Below, in pieces: positions 8,511 to 13,779 of a stretch of DNA of 13,779 nucleotides. The stretch is taken from NCBI GenBank assembly GCA_903872255.1, contig CAIQJW010000191.1, forward strand, positions 1 through 13,779, in the 5' to 3' direction. Position 1 is the stretch's first letter. Every line of letters begins with the position of its first letter. A program made the translations under genes and the position numbers. Source of the DNA: an uncultured delta proteobacterium. Lineage in GTDB: Bacteria > Desulfobacterota > Syntrophorhabdia > Syntrophorhabdales > Syntrophorhabdaceae. Under the pieces are notes generated by a model. It was not told where the DNA came from. It did not search any database and saw only the letters and a program-made list of their open reading frames with translations.

Positions 8511-8720
8511 CTAGTAAAGACCTTTATCCATGGTTCTTTTGAGTTTCTTCAGAGCCCTCTTCTTGGCGGCGAGAATTTTCTTCTTTCTCTTCACGCTGGG
8601 TTTTTCGTAGTGCTCTCTTTTCTTGATCTCGGAGAGAATCCCGGTTTTTTCACACTGTTTCTTAAACCTTTTGAGGGCGCTCTCGAAGGATTCACCTTCT
8701 CTTATAATAACTGCTGGCAT
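8511..8720 (-). CDS. rpsU: Small ribosomal subunit protein bS21
   Basis: This 69-residue, highly basic protein of the 30S subunit is involved in mRNA selection at initiation. The start MPAVIIREGESFESALKRF and the middle CEKTGILSEIKKREHYEKPS are diagnostic of bS21. They are followed by a lysine/arginine-rich helix and a C-terminal DKGLY tail. GGGAGGG lies 8 nt before the ATG at 8720. Another ATG 4 bp upstream is in a different frame. It is the first gene of the rpsU-yqeY-mutS2-dnaG-rpoD unit and has its own promoter at 8764-8793. Confidence 0.97.
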   Translation of the reverse strand: MPAVIIREGESFESALKRFKKQCEKTGILSEIKKREHYEKPSVKRKKKILAAKKRALKKLKRTMDKGLY

Positions 8721-8763
8721 CCATTCTTCCCTCCCTCGGTTGATACGTTAAATCAAGCCCCCT

Positions 8764-8793
8764 ATTAAAACCCGAAAAACGCGCCAAAGTCAA
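8764..8793 (-). promoter_or_regulatory. Sigma-70-type promoter of the rpsU-rpoD operon
   Basis: On the minus strand, TTGACT (-35, 8788-8793), an 18-bp spacer and TTTAAT (-10, 8764-8769) match consensus at 5 of 6 bases each. The expected start is near 8757, some 35 nt before the rpsU ATG. It would drive rpsU, yqeY, mutS2, dnaG and rpoD, so RpoD may feed back on its own operon. Confidence 0.65.
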
Positions 8794-8865
8794 CAGGTTT
8801 TAGCGGTTTATACATTGGTATCCTTTGATTGGCGGTTGCAGATCGCCTGTTTTCTCCTGTTCTTT

Positions 8866-9552
8866 TTAACCGTTTTTCAAACCGAGCCCGGCTTTGTACG
8901 CATACATCGTATCTTTTTCATGCTGGGCCACGACCGTCCTCAAGCTGTCTATCCGGTTTCGCCACCCTTTCAAATATTTCGCATATACCTGTGGTTTAGT
9001 GATGGCCAGCTTGACGTAACGCTTCTCCCTCATGTCGAGATAATTGTCTATGGCGCCGCCCGACCTCTGCAGTATTTTCTGTGCTGCTGCCGGGCTGTTG
9101 ACATATGTGTCAAAATGAACGACGCTCAGGGGATACGGCAGGGAACCGGCGCCTGACCTGTCCCAGATCTTCCGGTAGATGGCCTCTACCTGGTCCATTC
9201 TAATATTCTTGATATTTCCGTGGTAACCGAAGGCCCGCGCAGTCGACTGGAGGATACCATAACGGGACGCGCCCTTTCCTGCGTCCTCTTTGACAAGCCT
9301 GCTCCCTTCTTTTTTGAGGACGAAATCGAGGCATTTCCGGAAGCGTGTCTGCTCATCGGGTACCCGTGCCTCAGCCACGTTGACCGGGGCTGCGGCCGTG
9401 TTTAAGCTGACCGGCCGGTCGTTTATGAGCTGCACGAGAACCTGCTCGAAACCGGATGCCTGTGGGTTGACGGTAAAATTTTCCGGTTTCCTTCGGATAC
9501 CTTGCATGTACTGATACGTTGCGGTCTGGGATATATCGAAGTCGCTAGCCAT
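8866..9552 (-). CDS. GH108-type muramidase-like protein
   Basis: The protein has 228 residues from the ATG chosen. Residue numbers here follow the longer 234-residue form that starts at a TTG at 9570; neither start has a good Shine-Dalgarno. Residues 75-215 resemble glycosyl hydrolase family 108, found in phage-type and secreted N-acetylmuramidases. FVLKKEGSRLVKEDAGKGASRYGI follows the E-G-G...D-x-G-G...YGI pattern, though the Gly-Gly pairs are degraded, with E88 as the likely catalytic acid. Then come QVEAIYRKIWD, VVHFDTYVNSPAAAQKILQ (D154), and YLKGWRNRID, typical of the C-terminal peptidoglycan-binding part. The first 70 residues are unrecognised and show no signal peptide or membrane segment. 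It lies 91-109 bp downstream of purA and may share its transcript. Its substrate and export route are inferred only. Confidence 0.78.
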   Translation of the reverse strand: MASDFDISQTATYQYMQGIRRKPENFTVNPQASGFEQVLVQLINDRPVSLNTAAAPVNVAEARVPDEQTRFRKCLDFVLKKEGSRLVKEDAGKGASRYGILQSTARAFGYHGNIKNIRMDQVEAIYRKIWDRSGAGSLPYPLSVVHFDTYVNSPAAAQKILQRSGGAIDNYLDMREKRYVKLAITKPQVYAKYLKGWRNRIDSLRTVVAQHEKDTMYAYKAGLGLKNG

Positions 9553-9660
9553 AACCGGGGTATGTTGCAACAGTTATGCCATCTCTCGTTTATAAACGTC
9601 TTACAAACATGGAGGGTAACCGGGGGCGGCCTTTCCGTCAGGATTCTGACAGGCGCCGGA

Positions 9661-10950
9661 TCATTCGAACGGGTTCTTAAGAATGATGGTGCTATCCCTG
9701 TCAGGCCCCGTAGATATTATCGCTGCCGGGACACCGACCAGTTCCTCGATCCGCCTGATATATCTCTTTGCATTCTCCGGCAGATCGTCAAATTTCCGGA
9801 TATCTTTAAGCGGTGTGTTCCAACCTTCAATCTCTTCATATTGAGGCTCGATACGGTAAAAATCTTCAAGCGCCATCGGAGGCTCATTGTAAATACGTTT
9901 GCCGATCTTGTAACCGGTGCATATCATGATCTTTTCAAAGGAATCCAGAACGTCAAGCTTCATGAGCGACAGGCCGTTTATACCATTTAGCTTTACAGAC
10001 CTCCCCACAAGAACGGCATCGAACCAACCGCAACGCCTCGGCCTGCCCGTTGTGGCCCCGTATTCATCGCCGATCTTTCTCATGAGCGCGCCTTCGGGGC
10101 CGCTAAGCTCCGTCGGGAATGGACCTTCACCGACACGGGTAGTGTATGTCTTGCATATCCCGAGGATATAATTGACGGCGCTCGACGGTACGCCGGACCC
10201 TGATGATATATTGCCGGCGATGGTGTTCGATGAGGTCACGTAGGGATATGTCCCATGGTCAATATCTAGAAAAGTGCCCTGCGCACCCTCAAACAGGATC
10301 TTTTTCTTTTTTGCGATGGCTTTATGAAGAAATGATGTCGCGTCTACCACATGTGTCTTAAACATTTTCCGGTATGATTCAAACCTTTTAAGCACATCGC
10401 GCATCATTACCGGTTCGTCTTTGTAATAGCGGCGGATAAGGAAATTTTTTATTTCCAGGTTTGCCTTTAATTTTTCGCGAAAGACCCTGCGGTCGATGCA
10501 GTCGATCACCCTGATACCCATCCTGCTGACCCTGTCCTCATATGCCGGCCCAATGCCGCGCCCGGTCGTCCCTATTTTTTTCGCCGCCTTCGATTCCTTC
10601 AAGGCATCGAGTTTTTTATGGTACGGCATGATAACATGGGTCAAACCGCTTATCATAAGACGCTTCTCGTCCTTGAGATATCCGAGGGACTGAAGCTCCT
10701 CTATCTCTTTTTCCAGGACCTCGGGGTCCATGACAACACCGTTGCCGATAATGCAGTATGTATTTTCACGGAGTATTCCCGACGGGATAAGATGAAGGAT
10801 GACCTTTTTATCGCCGATCACGATCGTATGGCCGGCATTTGCTCCGCCCTGAAAACGAACAATGATATCGGCCTGACTGCTCAGGTAATCTATAATTTTT
10901 CCCTTGCCTTCATCGCCCCACTGAACCCCGACAACTCCCACGTTGGCCAT
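9661..10950 (-). CDS. purA: Adenylosuccinate synthetase
   Basis: This enzyme forms adenylosuccinate from IMP and aspartate using GTP, the first step from IMP to AMP. It has 429 residues, the usual length. Motifs are QWGDEGKGK (10-18, catalytic D13), NAGHT (38-42, H41), TTGRGIGPAYEDR (128-140), EGAQGTFLDIDHGTYPYVTSSNT (221-243), GEGPFPTEL (274-282), GATTGRPRRCGWFD (298-311) and STGPDRD (413-419). All active-site segments look intact. The frame extends to an ATG at 10983, but AGGAG 6 nt before the ATG at 10950 and the family start MANVGVVG favour the shorter form. It has a candidate promoter at 10987-11015. No other purine gene is nearby. Confidence 0.97.
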   Translation of the reverse strand: MANVGVVGVQWGDEGKGKIIDYLSSQADIIVRFQGGANAGHTIVIGDKKVILHLIPSGILRENTYCIIGNGVVMDPEVLEKEIEELQSLGYLKDEKRLMISGLTHVIMPYHKKLDALKESKAAKKIGTTGRGIGPAYEDRVSRMGIRVIDCIDRRVFREKLKANLEIKNFLIRRYYKDEPVMMRDVLKRFESYRKMFKTHVVDATSFLHKAIAKKKKILFEGAQGTFLDIDHGTYPYVTSSNTIAGNISSGSGVPSSAVNYILGICKTYTTRVGEGPFPTELSGPEGALMRKIGDEYGATTGRPRRCGWFDAVLVGRSVKLNGINGLSLMKLDVLDSFEKIMICTGYKIGKRIYNEPPMALEDFYRIEPQYEEIEGWNTPLKDIRKFDDLPENAKRYIRRIEELVGVPAAIISTGPDRDSTIILKNPFE

Positions 10951-10986
10951 CTTTTTCTCCTGTGATTTCTTTGGATGAAACATATT

Positions 10987-11015
10987 TTTCTATCGTACAA
11001 TCCGGGTAAAATCAA
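10987..11015 (-). promoter_or_regulatory. Candidate promoter of purA
   Basis: On the minus strand, TTGATT (11010-11015), 17 bp and TAGAAA (10987-10992) match consensus at 4 of 6 bases each. It lies just upstream of the purA ribosome-binding site and just inside the right edge of the repeat region, which would make it the only remaining room for a purA promoter if the repeat is an insertion. Confidence 0.4.
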
Positions 11016-11066
11016 GATAAATAGAAGACCGTAAGGCGTGAGCGCGTAAAAACCAAAAACCCCGCT

Positions 11067-11163
11067 CCCGTCATCCCGGCGCAGATGCCACGTCGCAATC
11101 CCCTCCGCCCGTCATCCCGGCGCAGATGCCACGTCGCAATCCCCTCCGCCCGTCATCCCGGCG
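11067..11163 (+). repeat. 41-bp exact tandem duplication
   Basis: Units 11067-11107 and 11108-11148 are identical over all 41 bases, and 11149-11163 begins a third that runs into the hairpin arm. Each unit starts CCCGTCATCCCGGCG and ends CGCAATCCCCTCCG. The reverse complement aligns with 266-306 of copy A. Identity of the two units points to recent duplication or gene-conversion-like homogenisation. Confidence 0.9.
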
Positions 11164-11255
11164 AAAGCCGGGATCCAGCGTCTTTGTCTTTTGATTTTAA
11201 GCATTGAGAAAACACCTTGTGAAAACCTTGGATTCCCGCTTTCGCGGGAATGACG
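11151..11255 (+). repeat. Paired REP-like hairpin arms
   Basis: Arm 1 holds ATCCCGGC-GAAA-GCCGGGAT (11155-11174). Arm 2 holds ATTCCCGC-TTTC-GCGGGAAT (11232-11251). Both are perfect 8-bp stems, and the arms are inverted relative to each other (11151-11178 against 11226-11255). Differences between the arms are compensatory within each stem. There is no T tract, so these do not look like terminators. Confidence 0.85.
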
Positions 11256-11275
11256 AACAGGGCGGTAGAAGCCTC

Positions 11276-11324
11276 ACGATTTACGATTTACGATTTACGA
11301 TTTACGATTTACGATTTACGATTT
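11276..11324 (+). repeat. Heptamer array, seven copies of ACGATTT
   Basis: Seven perfect head-to-tail copies of a 7-bp unit cover 49 bp and then run into ACGCC. The array overlaps the last codons and stop of ruvB (11316-11324). Heptanucleotide tandem repeats are known in cyanobacteria as STRR sequences; this host is not obviously a cyanobacterium. Confidence 0.97.
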
Positions 11325-12377
11325 ACGCCTATTACCGTCGAAAAGAGTCCCCATATTCGCAGCCGGTTTCATGGGCAGGTTGAGGTGGTGGAACGCTTTT
11401 TCCGATGCCTTTCTTCCCTGTGATGTGCGGATGATGAAACCGCTTTTGAGAAGGAACGGCTCGACTACCTCGATCAGGACGTCGGATTCGAGCTGGAGCG
11501 TTGCCGCAATGGCCTCGATCCCGACCGGCCCTCCCTTGTAATTGAGTATAATTGTCCGCAAAAGCTTCCGGTCCGTTTCGCTTAAGCCATGATCATCGAT
11601 CCCTTCGAGGCCGAGCGCATCTATGGCAACGTTTTTTGTTATTACGCCTTCTGCCCTTACCTCCGCATAATCACGGACACGTTTCAGGAGCCTGTTTGCA
11701 ACGCGAGGTGTCCCGCGGGCGCGTTTTGCCGTTTCGACAGCGCCTAAGTCATCGATCGTAATACCCAGTATTGCCGCCGATCGTTTTATGATCCTTACGA
11801 GATCTTCATCCTCGTAGAAATCAAGGTCCCTCACGATGCCAAAACGCTCTCTCAACGGGGATGACAATAATCCTGAGCGCGTCGTTGCGCCTATAAGGGT
11901 GAACTGCTCGAGACGATAACGATGCGTCCGGGCATGGATCCCTTTATCAAAAATAAAATCGACCGCAAAATCTTCCATTGCCGGGTAAAGAAATTCTTCA
12001 ACGATCTTCGGTATCCGGTGGATCTCGTCGATGAAAAAAATATCTCCACGCTCGAGATGGGTCAGAAGGCCCATGAGATCGCCGCCTTTTTCAAGCGCGG
12101 GGCCGGACGATGTAACGATACGGCCGCCCATCTCATTTGAGATGATATGGGCAAGTGTCGTCTTTCCGAGACCGGGAGGCCCGTTAAAAAGAATATGCTC
12201 GAGCGGCTCGCCGCGTTTCAGTGCGGCTTCGATAGCTATTTGAAGGGTTTCGACTATAGTGTCCTGACCGACATATTCCGCGAGGCGGCCCGGACGCAGG
12301 GTGACAATAGATTCGTCGCCCGCTGTTTCATCTTTCTCGTATAATTTGGAAATATCGGAGTTTTCTTCCTGTATCAT
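11316..12377 (-). CDS. ruvB: Holliday junction branch migration ATPase RuvB
   Basis: RuvB is the hexameric AAA+ motor that drives branch migration with RuvA. The protein has 353 residues. Walker A is GPPGLGKT (66-73), Walker B FFIDEIH (114-120), sensor 1 GATTRSG (163-169), arginine-finger region RERFG (176-180), sensor 2 GTPRVANRLLKRVRDYA (222-238), and the C-terminal winged helix spans about 265-335. The DNA-contacting wing usually reads RTPRGR but here is RTSQGR (317-322). The ATG overlaps the ruvA stop (ATGA), with AGAGGA 8 nt upstream. The last residues, RKS and the stop, are encoded by the heptamer array downstream. No terminator of its own is visible. Confidence 0.97.
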   Translation of the reverse strand: MIQEENSDISKLYEKDETAGDESIVTLRPGRLAEYVGQDTIVETLQIAIEAALKRGEPLEHILFNGPPGLGKTTLAHIISNEMGGRIVTSSGPALEKGGDLMGLLTHLERGDIFFIDEIHRIPKIVEEFLYPAMEDFAVDFIFDKGIHARTHRYRLEQFTLIGATTRSGLLSSPLRERFGIVRDLDFYEDEDLVRIIKRSAAILGITIDDLGAVETAKRARGTPRVANRLLKRVRDYAEVRAEGVITKNVAIDALGLEGIDDHGLSETDRKLLRTIILNYKGGPVGIEAIAATLQLESDVLIEVVEPFLLKSGFIIRTSQGRKASEKAFHHLNLPMKPAANMGTLFDGNRRKS

Positions 12378-12988
12378 TGCTTCTGTCCTCTATACACCTC
12401 TTCGAATAATTCCTCCGATGAGGCGATGCGGGGATTTCTTTTCATTGCATCCTGTATCATCTGCCGTGCCTCGAAAAGTTTATGGCCAAGCTGTGTAACA
12501 AGGACCTGTTCCACTTCCTTCACGAAATCTTCCGCGACCGGCGCGGCGGCTTCCGTATCAGGCATCAGGGCATATTTCGCCACCCTCCCCTTCAATGTGG
12601 CGACGATCTTGTCGGCCTTCCTTTCGCCGATCCCCTTGAGCTTCCGCAAGGATTTCGCGTCCTTCTCCTCGATATTGCGGGCTATCTCGCGGATCGGTTT
12701 TGTAAGGGCCTTGATCGCCGCCATCGGGCCGATATCTTCGACCGTGATGAAAAGTTCGAAGAACTCACGGTCGAGCTCCTGCCTGAATCCCACGAGGACA
12801 GGCTTCGGCTGTCTTTCCGTCTGATGGAACGAAATATAGAGTTCAAGGTCGTCGTCGACCTTCTTCGACCTGCGGATCTCCGTCATCACAAAAGCCGGGA
12901 TAAGAACATCGTACCCGACCCCGCCCACGAGCAGCGTGAGACGTTCATCATAAAGATTTTTAAGTTTTCCCGTAAGATACGCGATCAT
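12374..12988 (-). CDS. ruvA: Holliday junction-binding protein RuvA
   Basis: RuvA binds four-way junctions as a tetramer and loads RuvB. The protein has 204 residues. Domain I (1-65) opens MIAYLTGKL with GGVGYDV (22-28). LVGF (65-68) replaces the usual LYGF. Two helix-hairpin-helix motifs lie at 82-95 (VEDIGPMAAIKAL) and 116-132 (LKGIGERKADKIVATL). The RuvB-binding domain III is at about 150-200. It is more divergent than its neighbours. The segment before LVGF, TERQPKPV, appears to lack the paired acidic pin residues of E. coli RuvA. It is coupled to ruvC and ruvB by ATGA overlaps on both sides, with AAGG 7 nt before its start. Confidence 0.93.
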   Translation of the reverse strand: MIAYLTGKLKNLYDERLTLLVGGVGYDVLIPAFVMTEIRRSKKVDDDLELYISFHQTERQPKPVLVGFRQELDREFFELFITVEDIGPMAAIKALTKPIREIARNIEEKDAKSLRKLKGIGERKADKIVATLKGRVAKYALMPDTEAAAPVAEDFVKEVEQVLVTQLGHKLFEARQMIQDAMKRNPRIASSEELFEEVYRGQKQ

Positions 12989-13470
12989 ATAACGGCCTTA
13001 TATTCTCTGCGGTAATAGACGGCCAGTGCCACCGCGAGCGCGTCAGAGGCGTGAAATGATGAAATATTGCCGATTCTGAGCGTACTCGCCACCGCATCCT
13101 TGATCTGTTGTTTTCCGGCATTGCCGAACCCGACCAATGCATTCTTGATCTCTTTCGGGGCGATCTCCTGAACGGGCAGCCCCTTTTCCCGGGCTGTTAC
13201 ATAGAGAACACCAAGGACGCTGCCGAGGAGAATGCCGGCCCTGGGATAACGCACCAGTGAAAAAACATCCTCTATGGCAACAAGATCCGGATTGACCTGA
13301 TCGATGATCTGGTTCACATCGTCGTGGATCTGCATCAGCCTGTTCGGGATCGTATCTGTCGTAAATGTCTTTATGGCGCCGCATTTTATAAGAACAGGCG
13401 TCTTCCCGTCGAATTGCAGCGCCCCAAAACCCGTACTGGCAAGCCCCGGATCAATACCCAGGATTATCAT
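12985..13470 (-). CDS. ruvC: Holliday junction resolvase RuvC
   Basis: RuvC is the RNase H-fold nuclease that cuts Holliday junctions symmetrically. The protein has 161 residues. Likely catalytic residues are D7 (GIDPG), E67 (AIEDVF), H140 and D143 (FHASDALAVA), in line with the family D-E-D/H-D set. YPRAGILLG and APKEIKNALVGFGNAGKQQI are the expected conserved blocks. Shine-Dalgarno pairing is weak. Instead the ATG overlaps the stop of an open frame upstream (13467-13553), as at the ruvC-ruvA and ruvA-ruvB joints. It is the first recognisable gene of ruvC-ruvA-ruvB, and no clear promoter is visible upstream. Confidence 0.96.
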   Translation of the reverse strand: MIILGIDPGLASTGFGALQFDGKTPVLIKCGAIKTFTTDTIPNRLMQIHDDVNQIIDQVNPDLVAIEDVFSLVRYPRAGILLGSVLGVLYVTAREKGLPVQEIAPKEIKNALVGFGNAGKQQIKDAVASTLRIGNISSFHASDALAVALAVYYRREYKAVI

Positions 13471-13553
13471 AAATGCACCGGTTCAACGAAATTTTCCATG
13501 TAATCGTAATCATAATAACAAGCGGGGATGGCTTTGTAAAATGAAAAGACGGG
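13467..13553 (-). pseudogene. Possible 3' remnant of a gene upstream of ruvC
   Basis: A 28-codon open frame without a good start ends in YYDYDYMENFVEPVHL and a TGA that overlaps the ruvC ATG. Upstream it is closed by a TAG inside the heptamer tract at 13553. The ATGA joint is the same as at the other ruv junctions, so this may be the C-terminus of a former first gene of the operon cut off by repeat or IS activity. I do not recognise the sequence, and it could be chance. Confidence 0.3.
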
Positions 13554-13638
13554 CTAACGGCTAACGGCGAACGGCTAACGGTAAAAGCGGGCAAGAGACT
13601 GTCCGTTCCTCTCCCCCCGTTTGCCTTTAGCCTTTAGC
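13553..13638 (+). repeat. Degraded composite repeat site with 7-bp-period edges
   Basis: Four heptamers (GCTAACG, GCTAACG, GCGAACG, GCTAACG) cover 13553-13580. A second tract, GCCTTTAGCCTTTAGC, with period 7, lies at 13623-13638. Between them, AAGAGACTGT (13593-13602) is an exact 10-bp match to the reverse complement of 278-287 in copy A, followed by a C-rich stretch. This looks like a third, eroded member of the same family, ending where the IS begins. Confidence 0.55.
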
Positions 13639-13640
13639 TG

Positions 13641-13779
13641 GTGAGTGCCAAGACATCGTGCACACTTTTTTGTGCCAAGACATCGTGCACTCACTAATTC
13701 TAGCGCAATTTGTAATCCAGTTCATCTATCTGTTTCGCGTCCAAAAATAGTTTCAATTTCTGTTCTCTGACTTCAATAG
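13641..13779 (-). mobile_element. End of an insertion sequence (partial)
   Basis: Two identical 19-bp direct repeats, GTGCCAAGACATCGTGCAC, lie at 13645-13663 and 13672-13690, separated by 8 bp. GTGAGTGC (13641-13648) and GCACTCAC (13687-13694) form an 8-bp inverted pair around them. Just inside is the end of an open reading frame on the minus strand. Repeated short motifs next to a transposase 3' end fit a transposase-binding IS terminus. Such multiple end repeats are known, for example, in the IS21 family, but I cannot assign the family. The rest lies beyond the window. Confidence 0.55.
13700..13779 (-). CDS. C-terminal end of probable transposase (partial)
   Basis: The last 25 codons before a TAG at 13700-13702 read IEVREQKLKLFLDAKQIDEL followed by DYKLR. 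The gene continues beyond the right edge. The short beta-rich, charged tail resembles the C-terminus of integrase-core (DDE) transposases, but this is too little for a family call. Its position against IS-like terminal repeats is the main support. Confidence 0.45.
   Translation of the reverse strand, partial: IEVREQKLKLFLDAKQIDELDYKLR

Larger units (their letters stand above)
11031..11324 (-). repeat. Composite intergenic repeat, copy B
   Basis: This fills the purA-ruvB gap (332 bp) and is homologous to copy A at 70-330 but on the opposite strand. Its parts in plus-strand order are a degenerate 7-bp-period tract (11031-11050), two identical 41-bp units plus a partial third (11067-11163), and a hairpin arm (11151-11178). 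These are followed by an AT-rich spacer with GATTTTAAG, the inverted hairpin arm (11226-11255), the GGCGGTAGAAGCCTC link (11261-11275) and a heptamer array to 11324. Copy A has the matching link GGGGTAGAAACC before its own 7-bp tail. No gene is visible in it. Confidence 0.75.

Noticed and set aside
9637..9650. GTCAG-AATC-CTGAC hairpin after purA as a terminator
   Set aside because: The stem is only 5 bp and no T run follows, so readthrough into the muramidase-like gene is likely.
10951..10983. Upstream ATG start for purA
   Set aside because: The extra residues cover the AGGAG site, and the family starts at MANVGVVG.
11232..11251. GC-rich hairpin as the terminator of ruvB
   Set aside because: There is no T tract on either strand, and the same hairpin recurs as part of the repeat family.
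11276..11324. Heptamer array as an origin iteron or protein-binding array
   Set aside because: No replication initiator gene or DnaA-box cluster is nearby. The units are only 7 bp with no gap and overlap a coding end, so simple tandem expansion fits better.

Overview
This window is a run of bacterial core genes, all on the minus strand. Reading in the direction of transcription (right to left) the order is ruvC-ruvA-ruvB, purA, a GH108-type muramidase-like gene, rpsU-yqeY-mutS2-dnaG-rpoD, and etfB-etfA. Mid-range GC, the long spacer in the sigma-70 factor, the ETF pair and rpsU-dnaG-rpoD linkage suggest a Gram-negative, probably anaerobic bacterium. Something like Desulfobacterota, Nitrospirota or Omnitrophota fits, but I cannot fix the phylum from the sequence. 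No tRNA, rRNA, CRISPR array or defence system is visible.

Layout: 1-431 holds a composite intergenic repeat followed by the intrinsic terminator of etfA. 432-2219 is etfBA with its own promoter near 2376-2404. 2486-8720 is the macromolecular-synthesis operon (S21, YqeY, MutS2, primase, RpoD) with a good promoter at 8764-8793. 8866-9552 is a muramidase-like gene and 9661-10950 is purA. 10984-11315 is filled by a second copy of the composite repeat, and its heptamer array reaches into the end of ruvB. 11316-13470 is ruvC-ruvA-ruvB, joined by ATGA overlaps. 13471-13640 holds a gene remnant and a third, degraded repeat site. 13641-13779 is the end of an insertion sequence with the last codons of its probable transposase.

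How the genes work together: RuvABC processes Holliday junctions. The central operon links translation (S21), replication priming (DnaG), transcription (RpoD) and a MutS2 that may act on recombination or stalled ribosomes. EtfBA is the electron carrier for flavoprotein dehydrogenases. PurA makes the AMP branch of purines.

I do not see a clear new multi-gene system. The most unusual content is non-coding: a dispersed repeat family built from hairpin arms, GC-rich tandem units and 7-bp-period arrays. It occurs twice in opposite orientations, with a third remnant, and one array supplies the stop codon of ruvB. Secondary points are sequence departures in MutS2 (Smr motif), RuvA (acidic pin) and RpoD (region 1.1).
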